Shown: piece by piece, positions 16,033-22,397 of the stretch
Layout of the letters: every line of letters begins with the position of its first letter
Position numbering within the stretch: position 1 is the first letter of the stretch
Assembly: GCA_039818345.1 (NCBI GenBank)
Contig: JBCBUC010000016.1
Location: 18,259-82,258, forward strand
From: Parvularcula sp039818345
GTDB taxonomy: Bacteria > Pseudomonadota > Alphaproteobacteria > Caulobacterales > Parvularculaceae
Direction: 5' to 3'
Length of the DNA: 64,000 nt
Notes under the pieces: generated by a model
The model's input: only the letters and a program-made list of their open reading frames with translations
What the model was told of the DNA's origin: nothing
Databases searched by the model: none
Made by a program: the position numbers and the translations under genes

Positions 16033-17069
16033 GACACCATCCGCCAACGGATGGTGTCACCCGCATGGAACGGTACCGTCAGCGTATCGCCCTCGCCGAT
16101 CGTATCCGGCACAGACGTGTCTTGCCGCTCAAGGGTGACCGTGCCGTCGTTCAGCGGCAGGCCGTAAAAGGCCGGGCCATGCAAGCTGGCAAAACCTTCG
16201 AAGTGCTCGATCGCGCCTTCTTCTTCAAAAACGGTGAGGTAGCTCTCAAGCGCGAAGGGAGCGTTGAAGATCCCCGCGCAGCCGCAGGCGCTTTCTTTGG
16301 CATGGCGCTCATGAGGGGCCGTGTCCGTGCCCAAGAAGAACTTGGCGCTGCCCGACGTCGCGGCCTGACGCAGGACGAGCCGGTGCTCTTCCCGCTTAGC
16401 AATCGGCAAACAATATTGGTGCGGATTGATCCCGCCCTTAAAGATATCATTTCTGTTGATGTGCAGATGTTGGGGCGTGATCGTGGCCGCGATCAGCGGT
16501 CCTGAGGCTTCCACAAAATGAACCGCGTTCATGGTGGTGATATGCTCAAAGACGACTTTTAATCCTGGGAAACGTTCAATCAGTCCCGAGAGGATCCGGT
16601 CGATGAACACCGCCTCACGATCAAAAATGTCGATCTCCGCGTCCGTGACTTCACCATGGATGAGGAGCGGCATGCCCGCTTTCTCCATGGCTTCGAGCAC
16701 GGGATGAATGTTCTCAACCGCGGTCACACCGCTGTCGGAATTGGTGGTCGCGCCCGCGGGGTAGAGCTTTGCCGCGGTCAAGACGCCCGCCGCGTGCCCC
16801 GCCACGACATCGTCAGCATCAATCGTGTCGGTGAGATAGCACGTCATTAGCGGCTCAAAATCCGCGTTCTCTGGTGTGAGAGCTGCTTTGATCCGGTCGC
16901 GATAGGCCGCCGCCTGCGCGCTCGTGACAACCGGCGGCGCCAGGTTGGGCATCACAATCGCGCGTCCGAATTGCCGTGCTGTATAATTGATCACCGCCTC
17001 CAGCATCGCCCCGTCCCGCTGATGCGTATGCCAGTCATCGGGGCGGCGGATGGTGATCGTTGACGTCAT
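16029..17069 (-). CDS. pyrC: Dihydroorotase (class II, PyrC)
   Basis: 346 aa zinc enzyme interconverting N-carbamoyl-aspartate and dihydroorotate in pyrimidine synthesis. The metal-binding motif is RRPDDWHTHQRDGAML near the N-terminus (E. coli PyrC has DDWHLHLRDG). The carboxylated lysine lies in TAAKLYPAGATTNSD, and further metal ligands in LIHGEV, VVFEHITT and LGTDTAPH. The length agrees with the E. coli-type enzyme. It shares its 3' end with the XRE gene and lies about 70 bases after the small secreted protein on the same strand, with a strong hairpin between them. Confidence 0.96.
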   Translation of the reverse strand: MTSTITIRRPDDWHTHQRDGAMLEAVINYTARQFGRAIVMPNLAPPVVTSAQAAAYRDRIKAALTPENADFEPLMTCYLTDTIDADDVVAGHAAGVLTAAKLYPAGATTNSDSGVTAVENIHPVLEAMEKAGMPLLIHGEVTDAEIDIFDREAVFIDRILSGLIERFPGLKVVFEHITTMNAVHFVEASGPLIAATITPQHLHINRNDIFKGGINPHQYCLPIAKREEHRLVLRQAATSGSAKFFLGTDTAPHERHAKESACGCAGIFNAPFALESYLTVFEEEGAIEHFEGFASLHGPAFYGLPLNDGTVTLERQDTSVPDTIGEGDTLTVPFHAGDTIRWRMVS

Positions 17070-17084
17070 GGGCTGTCCTTCGTC

Positions 17085-17117
17085 GCGGTGTTTGATGGGT
17101 TAAGCACCAAACACCGC
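17085..17117 (-). terminator. 10-bp perfect hairpin between the small secreted protein gene and pyrC
   Basis: Arms GCGGTGTTTG (17085-17094) and CAAACACCGC (17108-17117) with a 13-base loop lie in the pyrC leader on the minus strand. A second, shorter palindrome (GGCCA-ACGC-TGGCC) lies next to it near 17121-17136. No U-tract follows, so it may be a weak terminator, an attenuator of pyrC, or a processing structure. Confidence 0.45.
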
Positions 17118-17137
17118 CCGATGGCCAGCGTTGGCCT

Positions 17138-17425
17138 TTAGTGATCGTTGGCGTGGGCCACCAGGAGTTCACGACCGCAATTGTGCGCGGCATACTCCTC
17201 GAGCTCTTTCTCGACCGTCGGGTGCTCCGCTTTCAGAGCATCGATCAAATGATCAGGATCAGCCTTGTGATCATGGAGAATGGCGTATGCCGCCACTGCC
17301 TTTTGTGCACCGATCTCTTGATCAATATGCGTTGCGTGCGCGTCGCAATCATAACCGGCACCGGCAAATGCTGGTGTTGCGATGAGTGGTAGCGCTGCTG
17401 CCATGGCTTTCACGATATTTTGCAT
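17138..17425 (-). CDS. Small secreted protein, hypothetical
   Basis: 95 aa. A signal peptide (MQNIVKAMAAALPLIATPAFAGA) is cut after AFA, leaving about 73 residues that begin GYDCDAHATHIDQ. The mature chain has two Cys (one near each end, DCDAH and HNCGRE), which could form a disulfide, and many His and Glu. The ATG at 17425 is preceded by GAAGGGG; the TTG just before it is disregarded. I do not recognise the family. A periplasmic location is supported by the signal peptide; any metal-binding role would be a guess based on His/Cys content. Confidence 0.7.
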   Translation of the reverse strand: MQNIVKAMAAALPLIATPAFAGAGYDCDAHATHIDQEIGAQKAVAAYAILHDHKADPDHLIDALKAEHPTVEKELEEYAAHNCGRELLVAHANDH

Positions 17426-17571
17426 CAATCAGACCCCTTCGACTGTTGGCGATGTGATAGAATCACTGGTACAATTCTGGGTTTAATTTTTGATTGCCCG
17501 ACAACTGATTGGGGTGATCGCTTCGGTACCTGGACTCTGTTCTGGTTTTCTGCTCAACGCCCTGTTCCCGC

Positions 17572-17605
17572 GCGCACCTGGCACGAAGGCATGGCCTCGG
17601 TGCGC
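17572..17605 (+). promoter_or_regulatory. Stem-loop in the rpmI leader
   Basis: GCGCACC (17572-17578) pairs with GGTGCGC (17599-17605), closing a 20-base loop that ends 7 bases before the AGGAG ribosome site of rpmI. Leader structures that bind L20 control this operon in other bacteria. Here there is no direct match to a known L20 leader, so this is a candidate only. Confidence 0.3.
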
Positions 17606-17623
17606 CTGAAGTAGGAGATGAAC

Positions 17624-17824
17624 ATGCCCAAGATGAAGACCAAGTCTGGGACCAAGAAGCGATTCAAGGTCACCGGCACCGGCAAGGTCATGGCCCTTTC
17701 AACTGGCAAACGCCACGGCATGATCAAGCGGACCCCAAAGCAAATCCGCCAAAAGCGCGGCATGAAACCGATGGCGGAGTGCGATCAGCGCATCGTCAAA
17801 AAATACATGCCCTACGCGCGCTAA
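17624..17824 (+). CDS. rpmI: 50S ribosomal protein L35
   Basis: 66 aa basic ribosomal protein. It starts MPKMKTKSGTKKRFKVTGTG and has GKRHGMIKRTPKQIRQKRG in the middle, both diagnostic for L35. Two in-frame ATGs lie six bases apart (17618 and 17624). The AGGAG at 17613-17617 directly abuts the first and is 6 bases from the second, so 17624 is the real start and gives the conserved MPKMKTK N-terminus. rplT follows 12 bases later. infC, which usually precedes rpmI, is absent. Confidence 0.97.
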   Translation: MPKMKTKSGTKKRFKVTGTGKVMALSTGKRHGMIKRTPKQIRQKRGMKPMAECDQRIVKKYMPYAR

Positions 17825-17836
17825 GGAGGAGCCCAG

Positions 17837-18196
17837 ATGTCACGCGTTAAAGGGGGCCCAGCGTCCCACGCCCGTCACCGCAAGATCATTAGCCAAGCCA
17901 AAGGCTACCGTGGTCGCCGGAAAAACATTTTTTCAGCTGCCAACCAGGCAGTGGAGAAAGCCGGTCAGTACGCCTATCGCGACCGGAAGGCCCGCAAACG
18001 GGAATTCCGTAAGCTGTGGATCCAACGGATCAACGCCGCTGCTCGATTGCACGACATGACCTATTCGCAGTTCATCAATGGACTGACGAAAGCTGGCATC
18101 GAGGTGGACCGCAAGATGCTTGCCGATATTGCAGCACGCGAACCACAGGCCTTCGAGGCGATCGCAGAAGAGGCGAAAAAAGCCCTCGCCGCATAA
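17837..18196 (+). CDS. rplT: 50S ribosomal protein L20
   Basis: 119 aa, the standard length. The N-terminal extension is basic (MSRVKGGPASHARHRKIIS, then AKGYRGRRKNIF), and the globular part includes YRDRKARKREFRKLWIQRIN and YSQFINGLTKAGIEVDRKML. L20 binds 23S rRNA early in 50S assembly and represses its own operon in several bacteria. An AAGGAGG ribosome site lies 7 bases upstream. pheS, normally close by, is separated here by two genes on the other strand. Confidence 0.98.
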   Translation: MSRVKGGPASHARHRKIISQAKGYRGRRKNIFSAANQAVEKAGQYAYRDRKARKREFRKLWIQRINAAARLHDMTYSQFINGLTKAGIEVDRKMLADIAAREPQAFEAIAEEAKKALAA

Positions 18197-18211
18197 GTGG
18201 CTCTTTTGGAT

Positions 18212-18233
18212 GAGGTTGCGAAGACGCAGCCTC
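18212..18233. terminator. Hairpin between convergent rplT and acdS
   Basis: GAGGTTGCG (18212-18220) pairs with CGCAGCCTC (18225-18233) with one G-U pair and an AAGA loop, 16 bases after the rplT stop and 15 bases before the acdS stop. No clear T-run follows on either strand. Placement suggests a shared transcription end. Confidence 0.45.
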
Positions 18234-18247
18234 GTCCGCTGGCTTCG

Positions 18248-19267
18248 CTAGCCGTTCCTAAACGTGTAGGCATAGCCATTGATCGCCGGCACACCGCCAA
18301 GATGGGCGTAAAGGACCCTCGACCCCTTCGGAAAATACCCTTTCCGTGTGAGATCAATAAGGCCCTGCATCGATTTTCCCTCATAGACCGGATCGGTCAT
18401 CATGGCTTCTGTCCGTGCGGCTAAACGGATAGCCTCGATAGTTTCCCGGCTGGGTACACCATAAGCCGGGTAGGCATAGTCGTTGACCATCACGATCTCT
18501 TCGTCGCGTACCGCTCGGCCGAGCTCCACCAGTTCGGCCGTGTTATCAACGATTTGACGGACCTGACCACGCAATTGCTCCGGCGTGCCTGACGCATCAA
18601 TACCGATGACCCGGCTCGCCCGATCATCAGCAGCAAACCCCACGATCATCCCAGCAAAGGTTGAACCCGTCACGGTACAGACGACAATATAGTCGAACGT
18701 GATTCCCATATCGGCCTCTTGCGCCCTCACCTCTTCGGCAAACCCGACATAGCCAAGCGCGCCATATTTGTGGACCGAGGCACCCGCTGGGATCGGATAA
18801 GGTGTGCCGCCAGCATCCCGCACGGACTGCAAAGCATCTTCCCAACTCTGACGAATACCGATGTCAAACCCATCAGGGACAATCCGGCTGTCCGCACCCA
18901 GAATACGGGTCATCTGAATATTACCGACCCGGTCGTAGACGGCATCTTCATGGGGCACCCACGCCTCTTGCACCACAACGGCCTTGAGACCCAGCTTTGC
19001 CGCCACCGCAGAAACTTGACGCGTGTGGTTCGACTGCACACCGCCGATCGACACAAGGGTATCCGCACCCGACGCCAATATATCAGGGACGATGTATTCC
19101 AGTTTACGGAGCTTATTCCCGCCCATCGCCAAGCCAGAATTGCAATCATCTCGTTTGGCATAGACCTCGACATCGCCGCCAAGCGCCTCGGATAAGCGCG
19201 GCAAATGTTCGATCGCTGTCGGGCCAAAGGTGAGCGGATATTTGTCAAATTTCGATAGGTTCACCAC
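18248..19267 (-). CDS. acdS: 1-Aminocyclopropane-1-carboxylate (ACC) deaminase
   Basis: 339 aa PLP enzyme that opens ACC to 2-oxobutyrate and ammonia. The PLP lysine is K52 in AMGGNKLRKLEY. Residues that separate ACC deaminase from its close relative D-cysteine desulfhydrase are kept: Y295-E296 in DPVYEGKSM and L323 in YAHLGG (Y294, E295 and L322 in the Pseudomonas enzyme). N- and C-termini (LSKFDKYPLTFGPTAIEHL, INGYAYTFRNG) match the family. The start is GTG, 6 bases after AAGGAG. QSNHTRQ replaces the more usual QSNQTRQ, a slight drift toward the desulfhydrase sequence, so that activity is the alternative. Confidence 0.85.
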   Translation of the reverse strand: MVNLSKFDKYPLTFGPTAIEHLPRLSEALGGDVEVYAKRDDCNSGLAMGGNKLRKLEYIVPDILASGADTLVSIGGVQSNHTRQVSAVAAKLGLKAVVVQEAWVPHEDAVYDRVGNIQMTRILGADSRIVPDGFDIGIRQSWEDALQSVRDAGGTPYPIPAGASVHKYGALGYVGFAEEVRAQEADMGITFDYIVVCTVTGSTFAGMIVGFAADDRASRVIGIDASGTPEQLRGQVRQIVDNTAELVELGRAVRDEEIVMVNDYAYPAYGVPSRETIEAIRLAARTEAMMTDPVYEGKSMQGLIDLTRKGYFPKGSRVLYAHLGGVPAINGYAYTFRNG

Positions 19268-19343
19268 GAGACGCTCCTTCTCATGGTTGCTATCAGACCA
19301 CGCATCAACAACGTATCCAAGGGTGAGTTGCGCGTATCAGCCC

Positions 19344-20792
19344 TTAGGCTGCCGCGACCCGCCGTCCGTCGTCACGCTCATCAAGCTTAGGCTCCTTGGC
19401 CCGGTGGAGCGGCAGCGTGACTCGGAACGTTGATCCCTTGCCAACGTCGCTGTCGACGCTGAGGTCGCCCCCCATCAACCGTGCAAGATCGTGACAGATC
19501 GGCAGCCCCAAGCCTGAGCTCCCCAGTGTTCGACTCTCATCGGTACCTCGGTCCTCGTATCGCTTAAAGAGATGCTCAAGGTTCTTGGCGGGAATACCGC
19601 TACCCGTGTCGGTCACATCCATTTCCCAGCGACCCGCGCCGGCAGGCGCCAGGATGATGTTGATCGATCCGCCATTGGTGAACTTCACAGCGTTGCTCAC
19701 GAGATTGTCGAGGATCTGTGAGAGGCGTTGAGGGTCAATGCTTATCCAATCGGGCATGGCAGGATTGATCTCAGTCACCAACGCCGTACCCCTTCGCTCC
19801 GCCTGCGCACGATAGCGTTCAATCACCTCGCTAACCAGTGGCTTGAGCTGAACGCGTTTGTCTTCGATCTGCATCAAGCCTTCCTCCAGCAGCCGAACAT
19901 CCAAGACATCTTCGATGATCCTTTCCATCTGCTCGCTTGCGCGCTGGACAAGACCGAGCTGTCTGGCGACTGACTCCGAAAGGTCAGCCTTCATCACTTG
20001 TTCGATATAACCGCGGAGAATTTTAAGGGGGGTCTGGAGGTCATTGCTCATCCCAGCAAAGAACGATGTCCGGGCGGTCAGCATACGGCGGACCTCGCCC
20101 TCAGCATGCTCTGCATTATCAAGCGCCGCCATCAACTCGTGAAATGAACGAACAACCTCGCGCTGGGCCGGCCAAAAGATAAAGCGGATCTCAAGCAATA
20201 GGATGACAAGCGCGATGAGGAGGCTGAGATGACTGAGACGACGCAGCCCGATGACGTCTTTGTTCGCTAGATCCTCAATTTCGTGAACCGCCGCGTCAAG
20301 CGATCCCAAAATGTGGTCTGTGTGGTTGAGATCAAGCAGGTGATGCCAAGCTTCCTCTCGCGCACCGCTTTCCCCGCTACGCAGTACCGCCAGTTCTTCG
20401 ACGAACGTCGCGACTTCTTCATTGAGCGAAACACCGTCCCGTTTGGTCGCATAGATAAAACGCCGCCGATCGGCCCCATCAATTGAAAGGCCAAGGTCGG
20501 CACCTTCAGTCAGGGCGCGATGCGAGCGCACAAAGAGGGCGATGGCGCTATCGAGCGCCTCAGTGACCTCTTGATCGGCGAGATCCATCTGTTCGCGTTC
20601 CAAGAGCGCAAGAATTCGTTGGCTGAGCATGCGTTGCCGCCCGCTCAGATTGATCGCGGTGGAGGCTTCTTCGCTGCCTGACATCGCCTTCAACGCGACC
20701 AGGTGGCTTGTGACGGCAAACGCCGCCAACAGAACAAGCGCCAACACATAGCGCCCCATCAGGGTGTTCGGATCGATCTTCGCTCGCTGCAC
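19344..20792 (-). CDS. Membrane sensor kinase with PilJ-type sensor; phospho-accepting His replaced by Asn
   Basis: 482 aa. An N-terminal membrane segment is at about 13-35 and a second at about 187-207. The periplasmic region between them carries LSGRQRMLSQRILALLERE (about 49-67), the signature of the NarX/PilJ-type sensor. The dimerisation helix reads FFAGMSNDLQTPLKILRGYI, where the family has SHELRTPL, so residue 250 is Asn (codon AAT, 20043-20045 on the complement). The ATPase domain looks complete: N box QILDNLVSNAVKFTNGG, G1 DTGSGIP, G2 GSSGLGLPIC. It can plausibly bind ATP but not autophosphorylate at the normal residue. No response regulator adjoins. Confidence 0.85.
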   Translation of the reverse strand: MQRAKIDPNTLMGRYVLALVLLAAFAVTSHLVALKAMSGSEEASTAINLSGRQRMLSQRILALLEREQMDLADQEVTEALDSAIALFVRSHRALTEGADLGLSIDGADRRRFIYATKRDGVSLNEEVATFVEELAVLRSGESGAREEAWHHLLDLNHTDHILGSLDAAVHEIEDLANKDVIGLRRLSHLSLLIALVILLLEIRFIFWPAQREVVRSFHELMAALDNAEHAEGEVRRMLTARTSFFAGMSNDLQTPLKILRGYIEQVMKADLSESVARQLGLVQRASEQMERIIEDVLDVRLLEEGLMQIEDKRVQLKPLVSEVIERYRAQAERRGTALVTEINPAMPDWISIDPQRLSQILDNLVSNAVKFTNGGSINIILAPAGAGRWEMDVTDTGSGIPAKNLEHLFKRYEDRGTDESRTLGSSGLGLPICHDLARLMGGDLSVDSDVGKGSTFRVTLPLHRAKEPKLDERDDGRRVAAA

Positions 20793-20845
20793 GTTGGTTC
20801 ATCCAAGGCTGAACCTCGTCTTTCCCGCTAAAGTTGAATATTTTG

Positions 20846-20941
20846 ATGAAAACAACTTCGAACTTCCATCCAACCGACCTGGTTGATCAAAGCGCTGCGC
20901 ACTGGCACACGCCCGCGAACGCATGGGATGACGCCGCATGA
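20846..20941 (+). CDS. Possible 31-codon leader reading frame coupled to pheS
   Basis: An ATG at 20846 opens a 31-codon frame whose TGA stop overlaps the pheS ATG as ATGA. It lies where E. coli has the pheM leader peptide, but it holds a single Phe codon and two Trp codons, so it is not a Phe attenuator of that type. No convincing ribosome site precedes it. It may be chance. Confidence 0.2.
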   Translation: MKTTSNFHPTDLVDQSAAHWHTPANAWDDAA

Positions 20942-21996
20942 GCCTCGACGACGATATCAAAGCCTTAGAGAAAGACCTCTCTTCGAAGATCGACCACGCC
21001 AGCGATGAACAGTCGCTCGAAGACATCCGCGTGGCCGCCCTCGGAAAAAAAGGCGTGATATCCGACAAAATGAAAACCTTGGGCAAGATGTCGCCCGAGG
21101 AGCGCCAGATTGCCGGTCCTGCGCTCAACGGCCTCAAAGCGCGCATTGCTGATGCCATCACCGCCCGCAAAGACGTACTGGAAGAAGCCGCGCTCGCCGT
21201 TCGCCTCGAGACGGAACGGGTTGATGTCACCCTTCCCTCCGCACCGCCGCCACGCGGTAAGCTCCACCCGCTCACCAAAACCTTCCGCGAGGTTGCAGAG
21301 ATTTTCGCGGCGATGGGTTTTGAAGTCCGCGAAGGCCCTGACATCGAGGACGACTTCCATAACTTTACGGCCTTGAACTTTCCGCCCGAACACCCGGCGC
21401 GGGAGATGCATGATACGTTCTTCTTTCCGCCTAAGGAGAATGGTGAGCGTATGGTGCTCCGTACCCACACCTCTCCAGTTCAGGTGCGGACGATGATGAA
21501 TGAAAAGCCGCCGATCCGGATCATTGCCCCTGGTCGCACCTTCCGCTGTGATAGTGACCAAACGCACACGCCGATGTTCCACCAAGTCGAAGGATTGGTG
21601 ATCGACCGGGAAACGCATATGGGCCACCTCAAAGGTACGCTCGAGGCCTTCTGCCGTGCATTCTTTGAGGTGGAGACGTTGACGACGCGTTTTCGCCCTC
21701 ATTTTTTTCCGTTTACGGAACCTTCTGCCGAAATGGATATCGGCTATGAGCGCGTTGATGGCGGCATTAAGATTGGCCAAGGCGAGGATTGGATGGAGAT
21801 CCTCGGCTGCGGCATGGTGCACCCCAATGTCCTTCGCGCCTGTGGGCTCGATCCTGATGAGTTCCAGGGATTCGCCTTTGGGTTAGGCGTCGATCGGTTG
21901 GCAATGCTCAAATATGGTATTCCTGACCTACGAAGCTTCTTTGCCTCGGATACGCGTTGGCTCGAGCATTATGGCTTCGTGCCTGAGGCTGTCTAA
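20938..21996 (+). CDS. pheS: Phenylalanyl-tRNA synthetase alpha subunit
   Basis: 352 aa catalytic subunit of the alpha2-beta2 enzyme that charges tRNA-Phe. An N-terminal coiled coil (about 1-90) precedes the class II core. Motif 2 and neighbouring stretches are visible as HTSPVQVRTM, PGRTFRCDSDQTHTPMFHQV and EGLVIDRETHMGHLKG; motif 3 is GFAFGLGVDRLAMLKYGIPD near the C-terminus. The stop codon overlaps the next ATG (TAATG). Its ribosome site is weak, and a short frame upstream ends in ATGA at its start. Confidence 0.97.
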   Translation: MSLDDDIKALEKDLSSKIDHASDEQSLEDIRVAALGKKGVISDKMKTLGKMSPEERQIAGPALNGLKARIADAITARKDVLEEAALAVRLETERVDVTLPSAPPPRGKLHPLTKTFREVAEIFAAMGFEVREGPDIEDDFHNFTALNFPPEHPAREMHDTFFFPPKENGERMVLRTHTSPVQVRTMMNEKPPIRIIAPGRTFRCDSDQTHTPMFHQVEGLVIDRETHMGHLKGTLEAFCRAFFEVETLTTRFRPHFFPFTEPSAEMDIGYERVDGGIKIGQGEDWMEILGCGMVHPNVLRACGLDPDEFQGFAFGLGVDRLAMLKYGIPDLRSFFASDTRWLEHYGFVPEAV

Positions 21997-22397
21997 TGAC
22001 TGAAAACCAACAAGATAAACCACAGGGTGAGCTGACCATCCGTGTCATGCCGATGCCGAAGGACCTCAATTCCGCAGGGGATGTCTTTGGCGGCTGGGTG
22101 ATGAGCCAAATGGATATCGGTTCATCCGTCCTCGCCGTGCGCCGCGCCTGCGGCCGTGTTGCCACGGTGGCCGTCGATTCCATGCATTTCGTCCGCCCCG
22201 TTGGGGTTGGCGATATCTTCAACTGTTACTGCACAATCGTCCGTGAAGGGCGCACGTCAGTCACCGTGAAGGTGGAAGCCTGGGTTGAACGCCGCGGCAG
22301 TTTCCAGCTCGAGAAAGTCACCGAAGCCGATTTCACCTTTGTCGCGCTCGATCAAGACGGACGCCCAACCCCTCTGCCTGCCGAGGTCACGCCATGA
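21996..22397 (+). CDS. YciA-type acyl-CoA thioesterase
   Basis: 133 aa single hotdog-fold domain. The active-site stretch is NSAGDVFGGWVMSQMDIGSS (about 25-44), with the conserved Asn, Gly-Gly and Asp of the YciA/cytosolic thioesterase family, followed by VDSMHFVRPVGVGDIFNCYC. Such enzymes hydrolyse acyl-CoA to free acid and CoA with broad chain-length range and work as dimers or hexamers in the cytoplasm. The gene is wedged between pheS and pheT, sharing start/stop bases with both, so it is translated with the synthetase subunits. The substrate is unknown. Confidence 0.9.
   Translation: MTENQQDKPQGELTIRVMPMPKDLNSAGDVFGGWVMSQMDIGSSVLAVRRACGRVATVAVDSMHFVRPVGVGDIFNCYCTIVREGRTSVTVKVEAWVERRGSFQLEKVTEADFTFVALDQDGRPTPLPAEVTP

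Noticed and set aside
20793..20937. pheM-like Phe attenuator upstream of pheS
   Set aside because: The short frame here has one Phe codon and no terminator hairpin with a T-run.
20965..21822. 285-codon minus-strand frame
   Set aside because: Complement of pheS, no family features.
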